Shown: positions 42,073 through 51,538 of the stretch, piece after piece | How the letters are laid out: each line of letters opens with the position of its first letter | How positions within the stretch are numbered: position 1 is the stretch's first letter | Assembly: GCF_900142735.1 (NCBI RefSeq) | Contig: NZ_FRBY01000008.1 | Location: 1 to 64,000 of the forward strand | Direction of reading: 5' to 3' | DNA length: 64,000 nucleotides | From: Flavobacterium saccharophilum | Lineage (GTDB): Bacteria > Bacteroidota > Bacteroidia > Flavobacteriales > Flavobacteriaceae | Position numbers and translations under genes: made by a program | The notes under the pieces: model-generated | Seen by the model: the letters and a program-made list of their open reading frames with translations, nothing else | Database searches by the model: none | Told to the model about the DNA's origin: nothing

Positions 42073-42811
42073 CAATAAGCTCTTTTTTATTAAATGATTT
42101 GTCTGATACAGGAATCTCATGTCCAGAAGTCATTTCTAAAACATAATCATCAGATTTGAAATTTTTCACATATTCTGCGTTAATCAAATAACTTCTGTGC
42201 ACTTTTAGAAATTTGATTTCAGATTGTAATAATTCACATATTTCTTTAAATGATTTTGAAGTGTGATGCTGCGATTCTTTGGTGTAAATTATGGTGTAAG
42301 AGCCATCAGATTTACAAAAAATTATTTTATTTACATGAATTACTTCAAAACCGGTTTTTGTTGGAAAGGCAATTCTTTGTTTTCCAGAAGTTTGATGGCT
42401 TAAATTCTCAGTCAGTAGCTCATATCTGTTTAAATTGGTCTTATTTTCTAGAACAGACTCAAACCTTCCAATAGCTGTTTTAAAGTCTTGCACATCAATT
42501 GGTTTTACTAAGTAATCTAAAGCACTTTTGCGAATTGCTTCAATAGCATATTCTTTATGAGCTGTTGTGAAAATAATTTCAAACGGAATAATTTCAAAGT
42601 GAGTAAGCAGTTCAAAACCATTTTTATCTGGCATTTGAATATCTAAAAAAACAAGATTTGGTGCATTTTTTTTTATTGAAATTAAAGCTGTAGCAACAGA
42701 ATTGCATTCATCAACTATTTCGATTTTGTCTGGAAAATATCTACTGCATATGTTTTTCAGCAAACTGCGTCCACGCGATTCATCATCAACAATAATAGCT
42801 TTAATTTTCAT
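42056..42811 (-). CDS. LytTR-family response regulator
   Basis: A 251-residue regulator with a receiver domain (acidic pair DDE, phospho-Asp in PNLVFLDIQMPDKNG, Lys in LDYLVKPID). Its C-terminal LytTR DNA-binding domain (about 150-250) has KIIFCKSDGSYTIIYT, LKVHRSYLIN and SGHEIPVSDKSF. It is the first gene of the pair with the propeller kinase, whose start lies within its last codons. LytTR proteins bind spaced direct repeats; no target is identified. Confidence 0.92.
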   Translation of the reverse strand: MKIKAIIVDDESRGRSLLKNICSRYFPDKIEIVDECNSVATALISIKKNAPNLVFLDIQMPDKNGFELLTHFEIIPFEIIFTTAHKEYAIEAIRKSALDYLVKPIDVQDFKTAIGRFESVLENKTNLNRYELLTENLSHQTSGKQRIAFPTKTGFEVIHVNKIIFCKSDGSYTIIYTKESQHHTSKSFKEICELLQSEIKFLKVHRSYLINAEYVKNFKSDDYVLEMTSGHEIPVSDKSFNKKELIDAITK

Positions 42812-42888
42812 AATAGACTTTGGTGGTATTTGGTTTATTGTTTTTGGAAAGAATCGAAATTACTTGGATTAGGATTAATAAATCACTT

Positions 42889-44673
42889 TTATTCTATCGT
42901 CATAGAGCGAAGTTTCATTCTATAAGCTTCAAGTGCTATAGATTTGGAAATGAAGCCGTAATATTTTTCATTTCGTAAAACGGGAAGAAAAGCTGTTTTT
43001 GATTTTTCGAACTTACTCATTACAATTTCCATGCTGTCATAAGAAGAAATGGTAGCCGCTGGGGTCTTCATGACATCTTTAATCAAGGTATATTTTACAC
43101 GATAACTATTAAAAATAATTTCGCGGATATCATTAAAATGAACGACACCAACTAATTCTTTTTCATTATTTACGACAGCAAAAACAACCTGATTGGAGTG
43201 CGAAATAAGATCAACTAATTTAGTAAGGTTTTCATCTGGATGAACCGTTAAATAATCACATTGGATAATGGTATCAATATCTAAAGTTGAAAGAATATTG
43301 GAGTCTTTATTACTTGTAAAAGCATGTCCCTTTTTAGCCAGACCCTTTACATCAAGTGAATATTTTTCAAAACGTTTTGAGATGGCAAAACTTATAGAAG
43401 ATACAATCATTAACGGAATCATTAAACTATAACCACCCGTAATTTCGGCAATTAAGAATATTGCGGTTAAAGGAGCATGAAATAATCCGCTCAAAATACC
43501 CGCCATTCCGACCATGGTAAAATTACTGATTGGTAATTTTGACAAACCAATCATGGTTACAAATTTTGAAAAAAAGAATCCCAGATAAGAACCTAAAAAT
43601 AGGGAGGGAGCAAAGTTACCTCCATTTCCTCCACTTCCAATAGTTAGTCCGGAAGCGAAAACTTTTACCATCATGGTACATCCAACAAAAAGAAGTAAAA
43701 CCCATTGGTTATTTCTAAAATCTCCAAATAAGGTATTGTCCAGTATTTTACCCGGATCAGCCTCAGACAAAGTTTTAATGCTTTCATAACCCTCACCAAA
43801 AAGCGTTGGGAAGACAAAAATAAGCAACGCTAATAAGGAAGATCCAATTAATGCTTTTTTGTAAGCACCCATTTTTAAGTGTGCAAAATAATGCTCTACT
43901 TTTTGAAAGTTTCTTGCATAATAAACGGCTATAAAGCCAGTTAAAATACCAAGAATTACATAAAACGGAATATTGTGATAATTGAAAGCTTCTTGTTTTT
44001 TGAAAGACAATAAAATAGTTTCATCCAAAACAATTGCAGAAACCAAAGCACCAGTTGCGGCCGAAATCATGATAGGGGTAAAGGCTGAGATACTAACATC
44101 AACCAATAAAACTTCGATAGCAAACAAAACGCCGGCAATAGGTGCATTAAAAGCAGCTGCAATTCCTGCGGCAACACCACAGCCAATAAGTAAGGTTCTG
44201 TCTTTATATGGTAATTTATAATTTTGAGCAAAGTTAGATCCAAACGCGGCTCCTGTAACCACGATTGGGCTTTCAAGACCTGCAGAACCTCCTAAACCAA
44301 CCGTTAAAGAGCTGGTTACAATCTGCGCATACATTTGTTTTCTCGGAATAATACTGGCTTTTTTAGCAACAGCATATAAGATTTGAGAAGTTCCCTTTTC
44401 GATCGTTCCATTAAGAACTTTTTTGATAACAAAAACAGTAAGCAGAATACCAATAATAGGCAGGATACTATTGATAAAACTCAGTTTTAAAATACCATTT
44501 ATGTAAGTTGCAAAAGAAAATACACTGTGCGCAAAAGTTTTTAAAACTATTACCGCTAAAGAGCATGAAATACCAATTAAAACACTTGATAAAAAAATAA
44601 ACTGCTTTGGCGTCATTAAGGACTGTGCCAAAGCAATAACGCTTTCTAGTTTTCTGAAATATTTTTTTAGCAT
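42889..44673 (-). CDS. ClC-family chloride transporter with CBS domains
   Basis: A 594-residue ClC protein. About 430 residues form the membrane part, with the gating glutamate in GLGGSAGLESP (E134), the anion loop GSGGNGGNFAPSLFLG and GMAGILSGLFHAPLTA. The C-terminal part is a pair of CBS domains (DYLTVHPDENLTKLV and VMKTPAATISSYDSMEIV) that bind adenine nucleotides in relatives. The second glutamate needed for proton transfer in ClC-ec1 (E203) appears as Val188 (GVLFAIEVLL). The protein may therefore be a channel or an atypical exchanger. Confidence 0.9.
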   Translation of the reverse strand: MLKKYFRKLESVIALAQSLMTPKQFIFLSSVLIGISCSLAVIVLKTFAHSVFSFATYINGILKLSFINSILPIIGILLTVFVIKKVLNGTIEKGTSQILYAVAKKASIIPRKQMYAQIVTSSLTVGLGGSAGLESPIVVTGAAFGSNFAQNYKLPYKDRTLLIGCGVAAGIAAAFNAPIAGVLFAIEVLLVDVSISAFTPIMISAATGALVSAIVLDETILLSFKKQEAFNYHNIPFYVILGILTGFIAVYYARNFQKVEHYFAHLKMGAYKKALIGSSLLALLIFVFPTLFGEGYESIKTLSEADPGKILDNTLFGDFRNNQWVLLLFVGCTMMVKVFASGLTIGSGGNGGNFAPSLFLGSYLGFFFSKFVTMIGLSKLPISNFTMVGMAGILSGLFHAPLTAIFLIAEITGGYSLMIPLMIVSSISFAISKRFEKYSLDVKGLAKKGHAFTSNKDSNILSTLDIDTIIQCDYLTVHPDENLTKLVDLISHSNQVVFAVVNNEKELVGVVHFNDIREIIFNSYRVKYTLIKDVMKTPAATISSYDSMEIVMSKFEKSKTAFLPVLRNEKYYGFISKSIALEAYRMKLRSMTIE

Positions 44674-44758
44674 TCTATCTGTAAAAATTAGGGGAATAGT
44701 GCAAATTTAGGGTATAACATTCAAAATTGTATGATTTTTATTTAAAATCTATTTTAAT

Positions 44759-46435
44759 TCAAAACCCCACTGCTGTATCATCACCTCTAAAATCGGCTCC
44801 ACCTTCTAAAGTTTTGTTTGGAAGTACCAAAATAGCATCGACCTTACCGATTATTGGTGTGGCTTTTTCATTGATTAAATACCCTTTTGCTTTCAGTTTA
44901 TCGATAGTAGTGTTATCAAAAGTACTAGGTTCAAAAGTAATAAGATCTGGTAACCATTGATGATGAAATCTTGGTGCATTTACCGCCTCTTGCATACTCA
45001 GTTTATATTCGTAAACGTTTAAAATAGTTTGTAAAACCGATGTTATGATAGTAGAGCCTCCGGGAGTTCCCACCACCATAAAAAGTTTCCCATCTTTCTC
45101 TACAATTGTCGGAGTCATTGAACTCAACATTCTTTTTTGAGGTGCAATGCTATTAGCTTCATTTCCAACTAAACCAAACATATTTGGAGATCCTGGCTTG
45201 GCGCTAAAATCATCCATTTCATTGTTTAAAAAGAAACCTAATTCATCACAATAATATTTAGAGCCATAACCGTCATTTAAGGTTGTTGTTGCTGCAATCG
45301 CATTTCCGAATTTATCAACTATAGAATAATGTGTGGTTTCTGTACTTTCATTGTAAGTTACTTTTCCTTCTTTTATTTCTGAGGATAAACTGGCTTTGTC
45401 AACATTAAAAGTAGCCATTCTATCTTTTAAATAATCTCCAGAGAGTAAGGCGTTGACCGGAATTTTTACAAAATCAGGATCACCCAGAAACTGACTTCTG
45501 TCCGCGTAAGCTCTTCTTTCTGCTTCCACAATGACCTGAATGGCTTCAGGGGAATTATGTCCCATTTTTGCCAAATCATAAGGAGCAATCATTTTTAGAA
45601 TTTGAGCAAGACAAATTCCGCCGCTGCTTGGCGGAGACATTGAAGTAATCTTTAAATCTTTATAGGTAAATTGAAGGGGTTTTCTCCATTTAGCTTCATA
45701 TTTTGCTAAATCTTCCAAAGTGATAATTCCACCATTTTTCTGAAGATAATCAACTAAAATTTTAGCCGTTTCACCTTTATAAAATTCATTTCTGCCATTC
45801 TTTGAAATTCGTTTTAGAGTTTTGGCAAGTGCTGGATATTTTATAGTGTCTTTTTCTTTAAAATTAGAAGCTAACAAAGTGGCTGCCCCATTTACTTTTA
45901 CGATAGCATCACGATAATCGTTCAGACTTTTTTCTTGTTTCTTTGTTACCACAACGCCTCTTTCTGCTAAAGCAATAACAGGTTTTAAAATTTCAGACAT
46001 TGGCATCGAGCCAAATTTTCTATGAACGGCAAAAACACCGGCTACAGTTCCCGGAACGCCAATTGCCAAAGCAGTTTCGGTACTTTTTCCTTTGATTACA
46101 TTTCCGTCTTTATCTAAAAACATATCTTTTGATGCCGCCAATGGTGCCTTTTCACGATAATCTAAAGATCCTACTTCGCCATTTGCTTTTCGATAAACCA
46201 TAAATCCACCGCCACCAATGTTTCCCGCAAACGGAAAAGCAACGGCCAAGGCTAATTCGGTACCAACCATTGCATCAAAAGCATTTCCTCCTTTTTTCAT
46301 AATGTCTGCACCTATTTTAGAGGCTTCTTCTCTGGCCGAAACGACCATAGCTTTTGAAGTTACCAATCCGGTTGGATTTTGTTGTGCAAAGCTAAAAGCA
46401 GTAATAAAACAGTATAAAAAGGTAATTTTTTTCAT
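44759..46435 (-). CDS. ggt: Gamma-glutamyltransferase
   Basis: A 558-residue periplasmic enzyme with a signal peptide (MKKITFLYCFITAFSFAQQ). It self-cleaves before the catalytic threonine in ESTTETTHYSIVDKFGN. The large-subunit motif GGNAFDAMVGTELALAV, the small-subunit IAATTTLNDGYGSKY and the oxyanion region GTPGGSTIITSVLQ are all present. It hydrolyses glutathione and gamma-glutamyl peptides or transfers the glutamyl group. The lid-loop length could not be judged. It appears complete and stands in its own unit. Confidence 0.94.
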   Translation of the reverse strand: MKKITFLYCFITAFSFAQQNPTGLVTSKAMVVSAREEASKIGADIMKKGGNAFDAMVGTELALAVAFPFAGNIGGGGFMVYRKANGEVGSLDYREKAPLAASKDMFLDKDGNVIKGKSTETALAIGVPGTVAGVFAVHRKFGSMPMSEILKPVIALAERGVVVTKKQEKSLNDYRDAIVKVNGAATLLASNFKEKDTIKYPALAKTLKRISKNGRNEFYKGETAKILVDYLQKNGGIITLEDLAKYEAKWRKPLQFTYKDLKITSMSPPSSGGICLAQILKMIAPYDLAKMGHNSPEAIQVIVEAERRAYADRSQFLGDPDFVKIPVNALLSGDYLKDRMATFNVDKASLSSEIKEGKVTYNESTETTHYSIVDKFGNAIAATTTLNDGYGSKYYCDELGFFLNNEMDDFSAKPGSPNMFGLVGNEANSIAPQKRMLSSMTPTIVEKDGKLFMVVGTPGGSTIITSVLQTILNVYEYKLSMQEAVNAPRFHHQWLPDLITFEPSTFDNTTIDKLKAKGYLINEKATPIIGKVDAILVLPNKTLEGGADFRGDDTAVGF

Positions 46436-46472
46436 ATGGGGAAAGATTGTCTTTTATAGAATCAATTTAATT

Positions 46473-47057
46473 TTACAAGGATAGTAATTTTTGTTTGGCC
46501 TGATGTTGTATTTCTACAAAAAAAGTAGTGAATTCCTGCTCAAATTCGGCATAAAATTCTTTAAGTTCTTCGCTGGCAAATTGCATTTTAGATAGATTTT
46601 TTGACCTTCGATCCATTTGCGTTAAAATCTGATGAATGCCGTCCACCGTCCGATAACTCAAAAGCCAGTTTCTTTCGATCATATAAGGCATAAGATCTTG
46701 TGTTTTTTCAGTCAGAATATCATAATTGGTATGAAGTGAATTGTAGAATCGATTTATAAAATCTTCTAGTTTTTCATCGGAATAGTTGCTCCAGTTTTTA
46801 GCTAAAAAATGATCATAAACAATGTCTACAATCACGCCGGCATAGTGATGGTATTTTTCATGTAATCGCTTGGTGCTTTGTCTAAAAACATCATGCGAAT
46901 CAGTATAAGTATCAATAAAACGATGCAAAATAATTCCTTTTTGCACCTCTTCTGGAAAGTGTTCAAACTGTTTTCCACGAATACCGTCCGCCATAAAATT
47001 ACCGATTTTGATCAAATCATTATCACCTGAAAGATATATGTGGGCTAGGAAGTTCAT
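46473..47057 (-). CDS. acpH: Acyl carrier protein phosphodiesterase
   Basis: A 194-residue protein of the ACPD family, which removes 4'-phosphopantetheine from acyl carrier protein. The N-terminal MNFLAHIYLSGDND, GNFMADGIRGK and LHRFIDTYTDSHD carry the HD-like metal residues; VDIVYDHFLAKNW follows. The length is typical of AcpH. It is 37 bp upstream of ggt in the same direction, and the sequences do not suggest a functional link. The start is the first Met of the conserved N-terminus. Confidence 0.88.
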   Translation of the reverse strand: MNFLAHIYLSGDNDLIKIGNFMADGIRGKQFEHFPEEVQKGIILHRFIDTYTDSHDVFRQSTKRLHEKYHHYAGVIVDIVYDHFLAKNWSNYSDEKLEDFINRFYNSLHTNYDILTEKTQDLMPYMIERNWLLSYRTVDGIHQILTQMDRRSKNLSKMQFASEELKEFYAEFEQEFTTFFVEIQHQAKQKLLSL

Positions 47058-47063
47058 TTTTTT

Positions 47064-47292
47064 TGAGTTGCTAAGGTTCTGAGATGCTAAGTTACTAAGG
47101 TTTTTTATAGATATGTAAGATACTAAGTTGCTAAGATCCTAAGTTATTTAAGTAAAAGTATGAAAAGTTTTTGACATCGTTTTTTAGAGAATAATATATA
47201 GTTTCAACGTAAATATTTAAAAATCTCAGATCCTTAAAATCTTAGTCTCTTAGCAACTTTTTTTAAAAATCTTAGCATCTTAGTAACTTAAA
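47064..47292. repeat. Octamer-periodic CTAAG arrays upstream of glmM
   Basis: CTAAG or CTGAG occurs at 47071, 47079, 47087 and 47095, then (one as GTAAG) at 47115, 47123, 47131 and 47139. Every step within a group is exactly 8 bases (NNNCTAAG units). The complementary form CTTAG/CTCAG/CTTAA lies at 47225, 47233, 47241 and 47249, and again at 47271 and 47279. The two halves can fold into a long imperfect hairpin. They lie between the divergent acpH and glmM genes. A further array follows glmM. Confidence 0.8.
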
Positions 47293-47332
47293 AAAAATCT
47301 ATATTTGTAACTGATAACCATAACTCAAAAAA

Positions 47333-48721
47333 ATGACTTTAATAAAATCAATATCCGGAATTCGCGGAACTATAGGAGGAAAAGTTGGTGATAATCTAAC
47401 TCCGGTTGATGCTGTAAAATTTGCATCGGCATACGGAACCTTTCTGAAAAACAATACTTCAAAAGAAAAATTAACGGTTGTGATTGGTCGTGATGCCAGA
47501 ATTTCTGGTCCGATGATCCATAATCTTGTTGTAAATACGTTGATAGGTTTAGGAATTAATGTAATTGATCTTGGACTTTCAACAACACCTACTGTGGAAG
47601 TTGCTGTACCTTTAGAAAAAGCGGACGGGGGAATTATTTTAACGGCTTCTCACAATCCAAAACAATGGAACGCTCTTAAATTATTGAATGAAAAAGGAGA
47701 GTTTTTAAGCGGAGCTGAGGGGGCTAAAATTCTTGAAATTGCAGAAGCTGAAGCTTTCGATTTTTCTGATGTAGATAACTTAGGCGAAATTACTGTGAAT
47801 GATGCTTATATGGATATTCATATCGACGAGGTTTTAAATTTACCTTTGGTTGATGTTGAAGCTGTAAAAGCGGCAAAATTTAAAGTTGTTGTTGACGGAG
47901 TTAATTCTTCGGGAGGAATTATTATTCCGAAATTATTAGAATTAATGGGTGTTGAAGTTGTGAAATTATATTGCGAACCAAACGGACATTTCCCTCATAA
48001 TCCAGAGCCTTTAAAAGAACATTTAACGGATATCTCACAATTGGTAGTTAAAGAAAAAGCGCATTTAGGAGTTGTAGTTGATCCGGATGTAGATCGTTTG
48101 GCTTTCATTAGCGAAGACGGAGAAATGTTTGGAGAAGAATATACATTAGTGGCTTGCGCTGATTATGTTTTGAGTAAAACTCCTGGAAATACAGTTTCAA
48201 ATATGTCATCATCACGTGCTTTACGTGACGTTACTAAAGCGCACAACGGAAGCTATGAAGCAAGTGCTGTAGGCGAGGTGAATGTTGTTGAATTGATGAA
48301 AAAAAATAATGCTATTATTGGTGGTGAAGGAAACGGAGGAATTATTTATCCAGAATCTCACTACGGACGTGATAGTTTAGTTGGAGTTGCTTTATTCTTA
48401 ACACATTTAGCAAACAAAAAAATGTCAGTTTCGGCTTTAAGAGCTTCTTATCCGGAATATTATATGAGTAAAAATAAAATTGAATTAACACCACAAATTG
48501 ATGTTGATGCCATTTTAGTTGCCATGACTGAAAAATATAAAAACGAAGATATTACTACGATTGATGGTGTAAAAATTGATTTCGCTACAGAATGGGTTCA
48601 TTTAAGAAAATCAAACACAGAGCCGATTATTCGTATTTATACGGAAGCTCCTTCTCAGGAAAAAGCTGATATTTTAGCACTTCGAATAATTGATGAAATA
48701 AAAGCAATTGCGGGAATTTAG
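47333..48721 (+). CDS. glmM: Phosphoglucosamine mutase-type phosphohexomutase
   Basis: A 462-residue alpha-D-phosphohexomutase with the active-site serine in ILTASHNPKQWNALK. The metal loop is VVDPDVDRLAF, the sugar loop GGEGNGGIIYP, and the phosphate loop is in RKSNTEPIIRIYTEA. Of the family, the GlmM/phosphoglucosamine type fits best (glucosamine-6-phosphate to glucosamine-1-phosphate for peptidoglycan and LPS). Bacteroidetes enzymes of this type may also accept glucose or mannose phosphates. A -7-like TATATTTG at 47300-47307 is a fair promoter. The gene is flanked on both sides by the octamer CTAAG arrays. Confidence 0.9.
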   Translation: MTLIKSISGIRGTIGGKVGDNLTPVDAVKFASAYGTFLKNNTSKEKLTVVIGRDARISGPMIHNLVVNTLIGLGINVIDLGLSTTPTVEVAVPLEKADGGIILTASHNPKQWNALKLLNEKGEFLSGAEGAKILEIAEAEAFDFSDVDNLGEITVNDAYMDIHIDEVLNLPLVDVEAVKAAKFKVVVDGVNSSGGIIIPKLLELMGVEVVKLYCEPNGHFPHNPEPLKEHLTDISQLVVKEKAHLGVVVDPDVDRLAFISEDGEMFGEEYTLVACADYVLSKTPGNTVSNMSSSRALRDVTKAHNGSYEASAVGEVNVVELMKKNNAIIGGEGNGGIIYPESHYGRDSLVGVALFLTHLANKKMSVSALRASYPEYYMSKNKIELTPQIDVDAILVAMTEKYKNEDITTIDGVKIDFATEWVHLRKSNTEPIIRIYTEAPSQEKADILALRIIDEIKAIAGI

Positions 48722-48768
48722 TTAGAAAGATTCTAAGATACTAAGGATCTAAGTTGCTAAGATTTTTA
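48722..48768 (+). repeat. Octamer-periodic CTAAG array downstream of glmM
   Basis: CTAAG at 48733, 48741, 48749 and 48757, exactly 8 bases apart. This is the same NNNCTAAG unit as the arrays before glmM. It starts right after the glmM stop and precedes the terminator. Confidence 0.8.
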
Positions 48769-48782
48769 AATCTGTTTCAAAC

Positions 48783-48816
48783 AAAAAACTCTTTCATTAA
48801 GTTGAAAGAGTTTTTT
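48783..48816. terminator. Bidirectional terminator after glmM
   Basis: AAAAAACTCTTTCA and TGAAAGAGTTTTTT pair around a 6-base loop, between the convergent glmM and GH128 genes. Confidence 0.88.
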
Positions 48817-48845
48817 TTTGGGGAACTATTTTAGAGAGATGGTTA

Positions 48846-50330
48846 TTAATTTTTGATGATTTTTATTGATTTCCTTACTATTCCATAAGTTGCATTAACA
48901 ATGTAAACACCGCTAGAGAGTTTATCGCCAATTTTGATATCTTCATTCGTAAAATGATCATTGGATGAATAGCAGACAATCCCTTTCATGTCAATAATTT
49001 TTAGGCGTAAGGGCTCTGTCACATCTGATTTAATATGAAGAGTTGATTGTGTTTTAATAGGATTTGGATAAACAGTAAAGTAATCTTTTTCAATTGTTGG
49101 GTCGTTTACACCTAAGTTAGCCGCAGTAACATCGATAAAGTTAAAATTCATATCATTTGATTTGAATTTTATTTTAAGATAAACTTCTCCTTTTGGTAAT
49201 GTAACGCCAGTTACAAGTTTATCAGCATAGGTTTGGTACCCGCCAGTAGCTGGAAAAGTTTCATCTGTTTTCACTACGGCATCATTCACTAAAACATCAA
49301 ATTTACCTGGAACCGTTGGAGATGCTACTCTAAAAGTCAAATTATAAGTTCCGGCATCAGCAACATTTAGCATGAATTCATTCCAATCTCCCGCTGCAAT
49401 AAAACAAACATTTTGACCAGTTCCGGAATCTGTTGTATTTTGTAAACCGGTACCTTTTCTTCTATAATGTTTGTTGGCTGTAATTCGGCCAGGAACATTC
49501 ATTTTTTTTGAGGTGTACGTTGTATTTATGTATTCAGTACCAATTGGTTTTAAAACACCACTTTGAGGAGCTAATAATTGTCCTTCCTGCATGTCAATCC
49601 AATCGGCAGGAACTCTTCCAGTAAACCATGAATATCTGTAAATATCTGGATCATTTTCAAAACTGGTAATGATTTCTTTCATGAAAGTTATTTTCTCAGC
49701 TGCAGTCTGAATGACCCTGTTAGCAAATTCAGTTACCCAAACCGGACGATTGTATTTTTTAAGAAGTCCTGTAACACCAATGACAGAACCTGATGTATTA
49801 TCATAAGTATGAAAAGCAATATAATCTACTTTACAGGTTGGACATAAAAGAAAAAATTGGTCATGCCAGGCTACAGGATCAGAAAAACCACCGTAGTTGT
49901 TTGGTCCATTGTAAGCCGGCGAAGCACTAACGATTTCAAGATTTTTTGCCGCAGCAATTTTTTCTACATTAACCCATGCATTTACAGCTTCTTGCGGCGT
50001 TAATCTGGCGCCATCTGTAAAATTGGGTTCATTAAAAGCCAGTAAATATTTGGCGCCTGGTTTAATTTTGTCGATAAAAGCTTGTAAATCTGCATCATTA
50101 ATTTTCCCCCAGGCCATTGGTACATATTCAATACCTAGTGATTCATAATTTGAATTGATGTCATTTTCAGGTGATGATCCCCAATTATACCACCATGAAA
50201 TACCTGGTTTTAGAGCAAGTAAATCAGCGGTAGAATTGTTTCCATAAGCAATGCCCCTTTTTGGACTTTGAGCAAAAGTGGTCATGGAAATGAATGATAT
50301 CAAAAATGTAAAAAGTAATTTTTTAGACAT
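48846..50330 (-). CDS. Secreted GH128 beta-1,3-glucanase-like protein with T9SS tail
   Basis: A 494-residue secreted glycosidase. After a signal peptide (SFISMTTFAQ), residues about 25-260 form a GH128-type barrel (Glyco_hydro_cc). The acid/base Glu is E101 in LLAFNEPN, the nucleophile E201 in VWVTEFAN, and the SWWYNWGSSPE start is typical. A carbohydrate-binding-like beta-sandwich follows (about 285-405, NLTFRVASPTVPGKF). The last 75 residues are a T9SS type A sorting domain (FTVYPNPI, LKIIDMKGI, LSSGVYIVN). The family cleaves beta-1,3-glucans such as laminarin, curdlan or fungal wall glucan. It is transcribed alone, without a SusCD pair. Confidence 0.9.
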   Translation of the reverse strand: MSKKLLFTFLISFISMTTFAQSPKRGIAYGNNSTADLLALKPGISWWYNWGSSPENDINSNYESLGIEYVPMAWGKINDADLQAFIDKIKPGAKYLLAFNEPNFTDGARLTPQEAVNAWVNVEKIAAAKNLEIVSASPAYNGPNNYGGFSDPVAWHDQFFLLCPTCKVDYIAFHTYDNTSGSVIGVTGLLKKYNRPVWVTEFANRVIQTAAEKITFMKEIITSFENDPDIYRYSWFTGRVPADWIDMQEGQLLAPQSGVLKPIGTEYINTTYTSKKMNVPGRITANKHYRRKGTGLQNTTDSGTGQNVCFIAAGDWNEFMLNVADAGTYNLTFRVASPTVPGKFDVLVNDAVVKTDETFPATGGYQTYADKLVTGVTLPKGEVYLKIKFKSNDMNFNFIDVTAANLGVNDPTIEKDYFTVYPNPIKTQSTLHIKSDVTEPLRLKIIDMKGIVCYSSNDHFTNEDIKIGDKLSSGVYIVNATYGIVRKSIKIIKN

Positions 50331-50504
50331 GGTAATACTTTTAATGTGGTTTTTGGATAGATTTTAATCAACTTCAAATGTATATTGTTTGTGTAAAATA
50401 CCATTTGTTTAAAAGAGGAAAAAATCATTACAAAAACCCATCAAAATGCACTTTACATGACTTAAAAACATTGTTTTCGAGTTTTAACCGACTTACATAA
50501 ATGC

Positions 50505-50541
50505 AAAAGTCCAAAAAGCAATTACTGCTTTTTGGACTTTT
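50505..50541 (-). terminator. Terminator of the LpxL-like gene
   Basis: Perfect 16-bp arms (AAAAGTCCAAAAAGCA and TGCTTTTTGGACTTTT) around ATTAC, 23 bp after the stop at 50564 on the minus strand. Confidence 0.88.
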
Positions 50542-50563
50542 AAGTTTTCTTATAAAAGAAACA

Positions 50564-51436
50564 TTATTGAACGCGATGTTTCCATCTTTTGTGTGTCCAT
50601 AAATAATATTCAGGAGCTTCATAGATTTGTTTTTCTACTTCTCTTAAATATTTCTCAGTTACTTCAAAATTTTCATATTCTTTAGGATTATCAGCAATTG
50701 GTACAATTGTAGCTTCATAATAACCTCTGCCAACTTTTTTTACTTTGATAAAAATAACACTTAAGTCGTATTTTTTGGCCAACATTTCAGCTCCTGTATG
50801 AACCGGAACTTCAATTCCCATAAACTTCATCGAATGAAAAATCCTATCCAGTTTTGGAGATTGATCACTAGCTAAACCGTAAAGACTCAAAATTCCATCA
50901 CGCTGGTTTTGCGCCATTAACGGAATGGCTTTCTTAGTTTCAACCAATTCGGCATCATATTTTCCTCTGATTTTTCGAACCAGTTTATCAAAATAAGGAT
51001 TGGCAATTTTTTTATAAACACCAACACCATTAAAAAGCATTCTTTTATTAAGTGTCAAAAGCCATTCCCAGCTTGCGTAGTGTGAAGCAACTAATACAAC
51101 ACTTTTTCCTTTATTTTCATATTCATGAAAAAGATCCATATTGGTAATGGTAAATCTTTTTTCCATTTCTTCAGGCGTAATACTCATCGTTTTGATCATC
51201 TCCAAAAACATATCACACATATGCTGATAAAACTTCTTTTCAATTTCTTTTCTTTCAGTATCACTTAAATGGGGTAAAGTAAGTGCCAGATTAGCGCGCA
51301 CTACTTTTTTGCGATATCCAATAACGTGATATACAAGGAAATATACAAAATCTGAAAACCAATAAAATATACGAAAGGGAAGTATAGAAATAAGCCAAAG
51401 AAAGGGATAGGCCACTATATAAGCTAGAAACTGCAT
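50564..51436 (-). CDS. Lipid A biosynthesis acyltransferase (LpxL/HtrB-like)
   Basis: A 290-residue inner-membrane-anchored acyltransferase. A hydrophobic N-terminus (YIVAYPFLWLISILPFRIF) precedes the active-site motif VASHYASWEWLL (HX4E), then LYGLASDQSPKL and a FMGIEVPVHTGAEMLAK segment typical of the LpxL/HtrB group. It would add a secondary acyl chain to lipid A from acyl-ACP. The C-terminal YEAPEYYLWTHKRWKHR is the conserved end. It stands alone, divergent from the rhomboid gene. Confidence 0.92.
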   Translation of the reverse strand: MQFLAYIVAYPFLWLISILPFRIFYWFSDFVYFLVYHVIGYRKKVVRANLALTLPHLSDTERKEIEKKFYQHMCDMFLEMIKTMSITPEEMEKRFTITNMDLFHEYENKGKSVVLVASHYASWEWLLTLNKRMLFNGVGVYKKIANPYFDKLVRKIRGKYDAELVETKKAIPLMAQNQRDGILSLYGLASDQSPKLDRIFHSMKFMGIEVPVHTGAEMLAKKYDLSVIFIKVKKVGRGYYEATIVPIADNPKEYENFEVTEKYLREVEKQIYEAPEYYLWTHKRWKHRVQ

Positions 51437-51538
51437 CTAATTTTTTTTACAAAGATAAATTAAAAATGAATAACCATGGATGTTTTGGTTTCTTGTAAAC
51501 TTATGTTTGAGAATGATTATATTTACCCTTCACATTAA

